Below are positions 1 through 5,239 of a DNA stretch of 7,304 bases, piece after piece. The notes below the pieces were generated by a model, which saw nothing but the letters and a program-made list of their open reading frames with translations, did not search any database and was not told where the DNA came from. Source of the DNA: Chitinophagaceae bacterium (GTDB taxonomy: Bacteria; Bacteroidota; Bacteroidia; Chitinophagales; Chitinophagaceae); the NCBI GenBank assembly GCA_025351145.1, contig JANXWM010000226.1:1-7304 (forward strand). The letters are read 5' to 3'. Numbering within the stretch: the stretch's first letter is position 1; every line of letters begins with the position of its first letter. The position numbers were made by a program, and so were the translations under genes.

Positions 1-1
1 G

Positions 2-193
2 CAGTCGGGCTGCAAAAGATTCGACGGCGCTTTAAAAGGAATTGGTGGTTGCCCCATGGCACAGGATGAACTGGTGGGCAATATGGATTCTGTTTTTATG
101 ATAGAATATTTTCGTGAAAAAAACCTCCTCAACAATTTAAACGAAGATGCGCTGGCAGAATGCCTTAGCATTGCATCTGAAATTTTTATATAA
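2..193 (+). CDS. Hydroxymethylglutaryl-CoA lyase, C-terminal fragment (5' end outside window)
   Basis: This is the last 63 codons of a gene entering from the left; the frame is open from base 2 to the TAA at 191-193. The translation contains CKRFDGALKGIGGCPMAQDE and then GNM. That matches the conserved C-terminal loop of HMG-CoA lyases (DRE-TIM metallolyase superfamily; bacterial prototype mvaB), where the Cys of GGCP (codon 50-52) is the catalytic cysteine. The enzyme cleaves HMG-CoA to acetyl-CoA and acetoacetate in cytoplasmic leucine catabolism. The remaining tail (MIEYFREKNLLNNLNEDAL) fits the helical C-terminus of the family. The stop overlaps the next gene's ATG by one base (TAATG), suggesting cotranscription and translational coupling with the GSCFA gene. 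The family call is firm. The TIM-barrel body and the DRE motif lie outside the window and could not be checked. Confidence 0.88.
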   Translation, partial: QSGCKRFDGALKGIGGCPMAQDELVGNMDSVFMIEYFREKNLLNNLNEDALAECLSIASEIFI

Positions 194-1200
194 TGCAATT
201 CTTCGCACCCATCAATATAAAACCGGTACAGCCATCTATCACTTACAATGATCGCATCCTGCTTACCGGTTCCTGCTTTACCGAACATATAGGCAACCAT
301 TTAATGGATGCAAAATTTAATGTGCTGCAAAACCCAAACGGTATTTTGTTCGATACGCTCAGTGTTTGCAGGAGCCTTGTTAGTTATATTGAAAACAAAC
401 AGTACACGGCGGATGATTTGTTTTATTTAAACGAATGCTGGCACCACTGGCAATACCACAGCCGCTTCTCAAATATTGATCGGCAGGAGTGTTTGAGCAA
501 TATCAATGCCTCGCAAAATGCCACGCATGCATTTCTTGCAAATGCAGGCTGGCTCATTATTACACTCGGTTCTTCTTTTTGTTATAAGCTTACAGAAACC
601 GCTCCCCTCTCCCTTAGGAGAGGGGTTGGGGGTGAGGTCGCCAATTGCCATAAAGCACCGGCAAAACAATTCATCAAACACTTGTGTACGATTGATGAAT
701 CTGTTGCAGCTTTGGAAGAAACCCTGCAGCAGCTTTTTCAGTTTAATCCAAAGCTCAATATTATTTTTACCATAAGCCCTGTGCGGCATTTACGCGATGG
801 TGTGGTTGACAATAACCGCAGCAAAGCAAGGCTTATTGAAGCGGTTCATCACATGGTAAACAAGTTTGAAAAGGCGCATTATTTTCCTGCTTATGAACTG
901 GTAATTGATGTGCTGCGTGATTACCGTTTTTACGATGTTGATCTTACGCATCCCAACTATGCGGCTACCAGTTTTGTGCTGGAAAAATTTGCCGAAACCT
1001 GTTTCGATTCATCCACGGTTTCGTTGATGGAAGAGATAAGGAAGATTGTAATTGGCAGTAACCACAAGGCTTTTAACCCTAGCTCGCAGCAGCATAAACA
1101 ATTTTTGCAAACGCATTTCGAAAAAACAACGGCACTGCAGCAGCAATACCCGCAGCTCGATTTTAGCAAAGAGCTGCAATACTTTTCTCAAACAAAATAA
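193..1200 (+). CDS. GSCFA domain-containing protein (SGNH-hydrolase-like) with in-frame repeat insertion
   Basis: This 335-residue protein belongs to the GSCFA family, named for its N-terminal motif, here GSCFT at residues 26-30. The family is placed in the SGNH hydrolase fold. Ser27 sits where the block I nucleophile would be, and D250 and H253 in DLTHPN resemble the block V Asp/His pair. Further recognisable segments are ITLGSSFCYKL, VANCHKAPAKQF (from residue 149) and ISPVRHLRDGVVDNNRSKAR. The substrate is unknown; an esterase-like role is inference. There is no signal peptide, so it is probably cytoplasmic. The ATG overlaps the HMG-CoA lyase stop, fixing the start. Residues 137-148 (APLSLRRGVGGE) are encoded by a G/C-rich hairpin repeat and interrupt the segment where relatives, as I recall them, have only a short turn before VANCHK. 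The frame stays intact, so the protein may tolerate this as a surface loop. Confidence 0.9.
   Translation: MQFFAPINIKPVQPSITYNDRILLTGSCFTEHIGNHLMDAKFNVLQNPNGILFDTLSVCRSLVSYIENKQYTADDLFYLNECWHHWQYHSRFSNIDRQECLSNINASQNATHAFLANAGWLIITLGSSFCYKLTETAPLSLRRGVGGEVANCHKAPAKQFIKHLCTIDESVAALEETLQQLFQFNPKLNIIFTISPVRHLRDGVVDNNRSKARLIEAVHHMVNKFEKAHYFPAYELVIDVLRDYRFYDVDLTHPNYAATSFVLEKFAETCFDSSTVSLMEEIRKIVIGSNHKAFNPSSQQHKQFLQTHFEKTTALQQQYPQLDFSKELQYFSQTK
601..639 (+). repeat. G/C-rich hairpin repeat inserted in frame inside the GSCFA gene
   Basis: This is a palindrome with perfect 9-bp arms (CCCCTCTCC at 604-612 and GGAGAGGGG at 617-625) and a 4-nt loop, followed by a G-rich tail running to GTGAGGTC. Its composition is unlike the surrounding coding sequence. 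The other frames give PLPSPLGEGLGVR (+) and LTPNPSPKGEG (-). I recall these strings recurring in annotated proteins of many bacteria, which would mark a widespread dispersed repeat; this is from memory and was not searched. In the GSCFA frame it adds about 12 residues without a stop. Confidence 0.75.
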
Positions 1201-1214
1201 GAAGAGCATTTTTG

Positions 1215-1296
1215 GGGCCGGGCAGAAGAATAAGCATGAAACTTTACTTGCATCGCACTCTTGTACGTTCGGATTATGAATGAGCTTTTAACGCAT
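1215..1296 (+). repeat. Dispersed repeat copy R1
   Basis: First copy of an ~80-bp element found five times in the window. It has a box A (GGGCCGGGCA, 1215-1224), then after about 22 bases the core CTTGCATCGCACTCTTGTAC (1247-1266; one mismatch to the R4 core), and a tail resembling GAATGAGCTTTTAACGC (to about 1296). It lies 14 bases after the GSCFA stop in the sense orientation of that gene. The outer limits are estimated by eye from alignment with R2, R3 and R4. Confidence 0.8.
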
Positions 1297-1308
1297 CGTA
1301 TATCTAAA

Positions 1309-1338
1309 GTTCAGGATTTTCGATGAAACATCTTGAAC
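1309..1338. other. 12-bp stem hairpin upstream of the AT-rich gene pair
   Basis: A 30-base inverted repeat. GTTCA (1309-1313) pairs with TGAAC (1334-1338), GAT (1315-1317) with ATC (1330-1332), and TTTC (1318-1321) with GAAA (1325-1328), round a GAT loop. Only single-base irregularities separate the helices. No U-tract follows, so a rho-independent terminator is not a good fit. It could be a protein-binding palindrome or an RNA hairpin in the 205-bp gap. No convincing TAnnTTTG promoter was found between it and the ATG at 1406. Confidence 0.55.
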
Positions 1339-1405
1339 GATGTTTGCAATAAAGTATGAATATTTTGGATTTAATACTACCTTGGTTTTTCAAAATTTTT
1401 AAAAT

Positions 1406-2044
1406 ATGAAATCATCTTTTATCATAGGGTTAGTATTGATATCATTTTTTAGTTATTCTCAGCAAATTAATGGAATTGGCCCGTTTAAAATAAATAGCAG
1501 TACCACCTCATTAATTGATAGCCTTAGAAATGAAATATACTTTACAGAATTATTTTTTTCTGATAATGTTGATGATAAAAATTACTATGATTTACCTAAA
1601 ATAAAAGAACATCGGAAATTCAAAATAGATAAAATGGCTATTGCTTCTATGAATTTCGGGGATATAGAGTTAGACTTTTTAAATGATACATTGTATCAAA
1701 TCGTAATAAATACTTTGCCAGATAATTTTGATGAAAATATGAAAATAAAATATGGGCAGCCTTCTGTCAGCTCCGAGACAAAAAAAATAACTTGCACATC
1801 AAGCATTAGTAGTTATGAAAGAGAAGAGAAGACTTATACAAGTACTTACAGGAAAGATAAAATAGAAGCATCCAGTGTCTTTTCAATATATTACAATAAT
1901 GAATGCGAAAAAAAATTCTTTAATTTTTTTATGGCTTATGATGCAAAAAAGCAAAGCAAAATTGATATGTTGGAAACACAAAAGGATAACATGAATAAGA
2001 AAGCAAAAGATGATAAAAAGCGTAAGGCATTAGGCGAATTATAA
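1406..2044 (+). CDS. Hypothetical secreted protein with lysine-rich C-terminal tail
   Basis: I do not recognise this 212-residue protein. It starts with a clear signal peptide: K2, a hydrophobic core at residues 5-15, and a likely signal peptidase I site after S18 (FSYS then QQ). The mature part begins NGIGPFKINSSTTSLIDSL and has mixed alpha/beta character with many aromatic and acidic residues. Two cysteines (in KKITCTSS and YNNECEKK) could form a disulfide. The last 30-odd residues are highly charged and lysine-rich, predicted helical. The gene is much more AT-rich than its neighbours and contains long A and T runs, including A8 near 1908-1915, yet the frame is intact. No Shine-Dalgarno sequence precedes the ATG, as expected in Bacteroidota. 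A cotranscribed HEPN-like gene follows 34 bases downstream. The location is periplasmic or extracellular; the function is unknown. Confidence 0.8.
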   Translation: MKSSFIIGLVLISFFSYSQQINGIGPFKINSSTTSLIDSLRNEIYFTELFFSDNVDDKNYYDLPKIKEHRKFKIDKMAIASMNFGDIELDFLNDTLYQIVINTLPDNFDENMKIKYGQPSVSSETKKITCTSSISSYEREEKTYTSTYRKDKIEASSVFSIYYNNECEKKFFNFFMAYDAKKQSKIDMLETQKDNMNKKAKDDKKRKALGEL

Positions 2045-2078
2045 ATTATTTACTCAAAATGATTGTACAACTACTGAA

Positions 2079-2615
2079 ATGGCAAAACATTCCAAAGTAT
2101 ATAATGACAATTCTGAATTTTTAAAAGCTGGTCAAGCAATGAGCAAGTACCAAAGAATTCATAATTTAATTAAACTAGATTATATAGAGTTATTAAATAT
2201 TACAGAGAATTTTAAAACCTCAGAAAAGGAATTCAATTCACTTTTTAGGGCTTCGTTAAAAAGTCTTTTTTCATTGATTGAAGCTGATATTTTCGGACTG
2301 AATAAATTGGATCCTTATCCCAAATATTCCGACAGAGAAAGTTTTATTAATAAATTCAAAAAGACATTTATCCAAATTTGTAAAACTTGGAATAAAACTG
2401 AAATTCAAATGGAGTATTTTGAAAATAAATTGGATGAGTTGAATGAGCTAAAGGATAAAAGAAATGAATTAATACATCCCAAGGAAATTAAGCATATTCA
2501 TAAGGCCACAAACTTTGAATTTGAAAAACTTAAAAGAGTTTTTTATGACTATGATGATTTTATTAATAAATTAATGGATGATTTTTTTATTAGTATTGAA
2601 ATAAAAGCATTTTAG
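2079..2615 (+). CDS. HEPN-like hypothetical protein
   Basis: This 178-residue protein has no signal peptide or membrane segment and is predicted almost entirely helical. Near its C-terminus it carries DKRNELIHPKE, with R128, N129 and H133. This fits the R-x(4-6)-H signature, with a polar residue after the Arg, of HEPN domains, a superfamily that includes RNase toxins of toxin-antitoxin, abortive-infection and CRISPR systems. An upstream helix (FRASLKSLFSLIEADIFGL, residues 57-75) resembles the first long HEPN helix, where members often have an R/E-rich 'ASL...E' pattern. The assignment rests on one motif plus helical context, so a catalytic role is inference. No nucleotidyltransferase (MNT) or other cytoplasmic antitoxin partner is adjacent; the only neighbour is a secreted protein. 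An alternative start is M21 (2139). The gene is AT-rich like its upstream partner and unlike the flanks, suggesting shared acquisition. Confidence 0.75.
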   Translation: MAKHSKVYNDNSEFLKAGQAMSKYQRIHNLIKLDYIELLNITENFKTSEKEFNSLFRASLKSLFSLIEADIFGLNKLDPYPKYSDRESFINKFKKTFIQICKTWNKTEIQMEYFENKLDELNELKDKRNELIHPKEIKHIHKATNFEFEKLKRVFYDYDDFINKLMDDFFISIEIKAF

Positions 2616-2667
2616 ACTTTTTTCCTTTGGTCATCCTCTCACCGCCAATCTTTGCTACGATAAAAAC

Positions 2668-2752
2668 CGCTTCGATAAGAGCTCCATTCCCAATCCAACC
2701 GTACAAGTGTGCGACGCAACAGTCGATGCCATGAAAAACCTCTGCCGGGCTC
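2668..2752 (-). repeat. Dispersed repeat copy R2 (degenerate, inverted)
   Basis: Reverse-strand copy of the R element. Reading the minus strand from 2752, box A is GAGCCCGGCAG, the core at 2720-2701 matches the R4 core at 18 of 20 positions, and the tail at 2690-2668 resembles that of R1 (GGAATGGAGCTCTTA). From box A to the end of the core region R1 and R2 align over 58 bases without a net gap. It lies in the convergent gap between the HEPN-like gene and the amidotransferase gene. Confidence 0.65.
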
Positions 2753-2776
2753 AAAAAAATCTTAATGAATTATTAA
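2753..2776 (-). terminator. Possible weak terminator of the amidotransferase gene
   Basis: Just past the TAA of the minus-strand gene, a 5-bp A/T stem (TTAAT at 2762-2766 with ATTAA at 2772-2776) is followed on the minus strand by seven T residues (2759-2753). The stem is short and has no G/C pairs, so termination strength is doubtful. Confidence 0.3.
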
Positions 2777-2784
2777 CCGGCAGT

Positions 2785-3606
2785 TTAGCTTACCACGAGT
2801 TCGGCAACTGAACTGTTTAAAAAATTGGGGAGTATGTGGCGGTAGGTAAAGAGTATTTTGCCGGGATCGTTTAAGTGCTCCAGCATGCTTTTCCATTTGG
2901 CTTCGCCGTGGTTTTCTATTACGGTTTTCTTTTTGTCGTCGCGCTGCAGGTACATGCTCATACCAATGGCATCGGCTTCGGGGTGAAACTGCGAACCAAT
3001 AAACCAATCATTAAAACGCATAGACATAATGGCCCTTTCGTAAGGCACATGCAGCCTTTCTTTTTCTATGGCGAGTATAGATGCGCCCATTTGCTTTATG
3101 CGGTTGTGGTTGGGTTCTATTACCTGGTAGTCGCGGCTGTCAACAGCATAAAAAGGATCGTGCAAACCTTCGAAAACTGTTTCGTTGCAGCCATCCTGCA
3201 GCATGTGTATAGGGAAAACGCCAAAAGAAGTTGACTTGCGCTGGCACACATTGCCCACCTTGTAATACCTGCTTGCTATTTGAAAACTATGACAAATAAA
3301 GAACACATTTTTCTTGGGGTAGTTGGCTATGTTGCGGCTGTACTCTTCTACCTGTTTTATCCAATGGCAAAATTTTGTATCCCACTCCTCTCCTTCGCTT
3401 TCTAATGGCGAGCCGGGGCCGCCGCTTGAAATATATATATCGTAATCGAGACCGGGAACTTCGTTGTTCTGGCGCACATCAAATTCATCGAGCACCACAT
3501 TGTAACTGTTGGCCTCGCCCCACTGGTTCACAATTTCGCGTATACAGCGCATGCCCTGATTGGGGTAACCTGCGTTTAAATCAAGAATGGCTATACGTAC
3601 CTTCAT
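2785..3606 (-). CDS. Class I glutamine amidotransferase-like (GMP synthase-like) protein
   Basis: This 273-residue protein resembles stand-alone GATase1 domains related to the amidotransferase half of GMP synthase. It begins MKVRIAILDLNAG and contains YISSGGPGSP, a typical oxyanion-region segment. The nucleophile elbow is FFICHSFQ with C105, and the C-terminal GSQFHPEAD gives H208 and E210, so a full Cys-His-Glu triad is present. The elbow lacks the usual Gly at Cys+2 (C-H-S rather than C-x-G), which may define a subfamily or altered chemistry. Glutamine as substrate is inferred from the family; the acceptor is unknown. The frame stays open to an ATG at 3672, but a -7 box at 3625-3632 lies inside that extension. 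I therefore choose the ATG at 3606; 3618 is possible. The gene is monocistronic, with R2 downstream and R3 upstream, and is convergent with the HEPN-like gene. Confidence 0.85.
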   Translation of the reverse strand: MKVRIAILDLNAGYPNQGMRCIREIVNQWGEANSYNVVLDEFDVRQNNEVPGLDYDIYISSGGPGSPLESEGEEWDTKFCHWIKQVEEYSRNIANYPKKNVFFICHSFQIASRYYKVGNVCQRKSTSFGVFPIHMLQDGCNETVFEGLHDPFYAVDSRDYQVIEPNHNRIKQMGASILAIEKERLHVPYERAIMSMRFNDWFIGSQFHPEADAIGMSMYLQRDDKKKTVIENHGEAKWKSMLEHLNDPGKILFTYRHILPNFLNSSVAELVVS

Positions 3607-3624
3607 AACATAACTCATGCGCGG

Positions 3625-3632
3625 CAAACATA
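3625..3632 (-). promoter_or_regulatory. Bacteroidota-type -7 promoter box for the amidotransferase gene
   Basis: On the minus strand this reads TATGTTTG, a perfect match to the TAnnTTTG consensus used by the primary sigma factor of Bacteroidota. Transcription would start only a few bases downstream, near 3619, leaving a very short leader before the ATGs at 3618 or 3606. No clean TTTG -33 box was found at the usual 19-21 base spacing; TGGTCA lies near that position. The box argues against the upstream ATG at 3672. Confidence 0.5.
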
Positions 3633-3717
3633 CAATTTTTCTAAAAAATGTTTGACCACTGGTTTTCAACAACTGTGGGGCAGGAATGTTTAAAATTAAA
3701 TTTTGATAAAAATAATT

Positions 3718-3800
3718 GACCCGGCAAAAGTTCTTTGTGAATCTTTACTTGCGTCGCACTCTTGTACGTTCAGATTTTCTATTGAACTTTTACCTAAGCG
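3718..3800 (+). repeat. Dispersed repeat copy R3
   Basis: Box A is GACCCGGC (3718-3725) and the core at 3748-3767 is identical to R4. R3 and R4 agree at 36 of 37 positions from TGAA at 3738 through CAGA at 3774. The spacing between box A and core is two bases shorter than in R1 and R4. The tail includes TTGAACTTTTACC and ends near AAGCG at 3800. It lies between the 5' end of the amidotransferase gene and the 3' end of the membrane-protein operon. Confidence 0.82.
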
Positions 3801-3826
3801 TAGATGATGCTCTTTATACCTGCAAA

Positions 3827-3862
3827 ATCTGTTTCATCTGTGTGATCTGTATCATCCGTGTT
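3827..3862. repeat. 9-bp degenerate tandem repeat (ATCTGTnnn, four units)
   Basis: Four consecutive 9-base units: ATCTGTTTC, ATCTGTGTG, ATCTGTATC and ATCCGTGTT. The first six bases are conserved apart from one C in the last unit. The array overlaps the 3' end of the minus-strand membrane-protein gene and provides its TGA stop (plus-strand TCA at 3852-3854) and last codons. I recall similar ATCTGTG-type arrays in intergenic DNA of other Bacteroidota; that was not searched. Confidence 0.7.
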
Positions 3863-4619
3863 TTATTGTATTTTCTCTCCCCGGTTTCATCAGCAGCGTA
3901 AGCAATAACGGGCTAACCTCCAAATAAGTAATGCGCATAATAAAATAATCCATTACAAGAAAAAGAAGGAACAACAGGAACAGTTGCCGGTCGAATTTTT
4001 TTGTAAAGAAACCAACGATAAAAGAGAGCTCCAGTAAAGCTGCCGACAAATACAGCAAATATGCAAGCGGCGGCCGTTGAATAAGCCATAGAAATAAGCC
4101 AGATTGCCAGTAACCCGGCGAATTAGTTAGCAACTGGTTATGCTGGTACAGCAAAATACCACTCATTTCTGCGGGGCTAAATGCACCGCCCTGCACCAGT
4201 TTCCAAACACCGGCCGATGCAAAAAAGAAAATGAAAAAATACCTCAGGCCCTCAAAAAGAAGTGAGAATGTTTTATCGCTATTGCCAAGAAAAACCACGG
4301 GAAAAACCAACCATGCAATATGCCCTTCAATAGAGTTAGACGGATATAAAGTGTAGCATTGCACATAGCACCAGTTTACGGTGATCATGCAAAGAACTAT
4401 TGCCAGGGATGCTTTCTTTAAATATTTTAAAGAAAGAAAATAGATCAGCGGCATTGAGTAGAAAAGGGCATCAAATAATATCCATCCGGGTTTGTTGTTC
4501 AGCAGCCACTGATGCATGCCCGCTTGCATAAAAAACCAGGTAAACAAATCCTGCCTTGTATAAAAGAACGAAGGTTCCAGTTGGTACAGGAATAAACCAT
4601 TGAACCATTTATACAGCAT
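3852..4619 (-). CDS. Multi-pass inner-membrane protein, HTTM/DoxX-like topology (weak)
   Basis: This is a 255-residue hydrophobic protein with about six to eight membrane segments, roughly at residues 46-63, 70-87, 100-112, 125-142, 173-204 (probably two) and 212-233. Charged loops are short. The segment FASAGVWKLVQGGAF and the later ELSFIVGFFTKKF recall HTTM/DoxX-like membrane families, but I cannot assign one with confidence. It is the last gene of the minus-strand operon, 65 bases after the HYGMFS protein gene. The frame stays open upstream of the annotated ATG to 4688 and reads plausibly as protein (QKDFKYKVVQYYCIIFYGL), adding a membrane helix, but offers no ATG, GTG or TTG. The true start may be a rare CTG (4679) or ATT (4685), or an ATG lost by mutation. 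The C-terminal codons come from a 9-bp tandem repeat, so this end may be recently altered. Confidence 0.72.
   Translation of the reverse strand: MLYKWFNGLFLYQLEPSFFYTRQDLFTWFFMQAGMHQWLLNNKPGWILFDALFYSMPLIYFLSLKYLKKASLAIVLCMITVNWCYVQCYTLYPSNSIEGHIAWLVFPVVFLGNSDKTFSLLFEGLRYFFIFFFASAGVWKLVQGGAFSPAEMSGILLYQHNQLLTNSPGYWQSGLFLWLIQRPPLAYLLYLSAALLELSFIVGFFTKKFDRQLFLLFLLFLVMDYFIMRITYLEVSPLLLTLLMKPGRENTIKHG
4412..4436. other. Perfect 11-bp palindrome inside the membrane-protein gene
   Basis: CTTTCTTTAAA (4412-4422) and TTTAAAGAAAG (4426-4436) are perfect inverted arms round a TAT loop. They encode part of the SLKYLKKA loop between two membrane helices. The mRNA could fold here, though the stem is A/U-rich. 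It may be chance arising from lysine and leucine codons. Confidence 0.5.
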
Positions 4620-4684
4620 TAAACCGTAAAAAATAATACAGTAATACTGAACAACTTTATATTTAAAATCTTTTTGCAGGGAAA

Positions 4685-5164
4685 TTATTTATTTGCTTTG
4701 GTTAATGATTTGCCATTGAAATAATAATCTGTAAAAGCAATTTGCACAGAATCAACCGGCTGCTTTAAAACAGGTTGCAGGTGCAGGCGGTACCATTTTT
4801 TAAAATCACTTTCAGAAAGGCTGTTTACAAATTTCAATGAATCAGCGAAAGGCAGCAGGCGGTGAATATCCACCTGCCACTGGTTACTGCTCATTTGCTG
4901 ATGGTAAAACAATTCAACCGGCTGCATAATATCATCCCAAACAGCAGGTGAGTAATCTTTTGCTGCAAGCAATTTTCCATTTACAGAAACCTCTGATACG
5001 GTATATTGATTTTTTACCCGTATAACTTCTGAGAACATACCATAATGAAAAAATGGTGAGAAAACCAATCCCCGTTTATAGTTTATAAATAATTGCCCGG
5101 CCACAAATAAAATGCAGAATAGAAATAAGAATTTATTATGGCGATATACTTTTTTAAGGTACAT
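4685..5164 (-). CDS. Membrane-anchored hypothetical protein with HYGMFS motif
   Basis: This 159-residue protein has a basic N-terminus (YLKKVYRHNK), one membrane helix at about residues 11-27, and then a soluble domain that by the positive-inside rule should face the periplasm. Just after the helix comes PFFHYGMFSEV (H40 to S45), and the domain ends with IAFTDYYFNGKSL. The short space between helix and HYGMFS suggests the motif sits at the membrane surface. I do not recognise a named family. It precedes the multi-pass membrane protein by 65 bases on the same strand, so the two probably act together, for instance as an extracytoplasmic partner and its membrane component; that is inference from context. 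The upstream gap to the methyltransferase is 75 bases, with no clear promoter; it contains only a 7-bp inverted repeat (TTATTGC at 5178, GCAATAA at 5213). Confidence 0.75.
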   Translation of the reverse strand: MYLKKVYRHNKFLFLFCILFVAGQLFINYKRGLVFSPFFHYGMFSEVIRVKNQYTVSEVSVNGKLLAAKDYSPAVWDDIMQPVELFYHQQMSSNQWQVDIHRLLPFADSLKFVNSLSESDFKKWYRLHLQPVLKQPVDSVQIAFTDYYFNGKSLTKANK

Positions 5165-5239
5165 AAAAACAGATGTTTTATTGCAGGGCTTTTATGATCG
5201 TTCGGCTCACCAGCAATAATAATATTATTTAATCGTGGT

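Noticed and set aside
469..789. Minus-strand open frame containing LTPNPSPKGEG
   Set aside because: It lies fully inside the GSCFA gene on the opposite strand. The recognisable string comes from the hairpin repeat, not from a real protein.
1215..1296. R1 considered as the intrinsic terminator of the GSCFA gene
   Set aside because: No stable stem followed by a T-tract was found in the element, and other copies have other orientations relative to the neighbouring genes.
2059..2124. A 21-codon frame (MIVQLLKWQNIPKYIM) overlapping the HEPN-like start, considered as a small antitoxin or leader peptide
   Set aside because: It is too short and lacks an independent signal; it runs out of frame into the larger gene. 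Nothing supports it as coding.
1406..2615. The two AT-rich genes considered as a classic toxin-antitoxin pair
   Set aside because: The first protein has a clear signal peptide, so it would be exported and could not neutralise a cytoplasmic HEPN toxin.
2875..3234. Plus-strand open frame opposite the amidotransferase gene
   Set aside because: It overlaps the conserved H208/E210 region of the real gene and shows no family features of its own.
3716..3901. Plus-strand 61-codon frame through R3 and the 9-bp array
   Set aside because: It consists almost wholly of repeat sequence, with low-complexity CKICFICVICII residues from the array.
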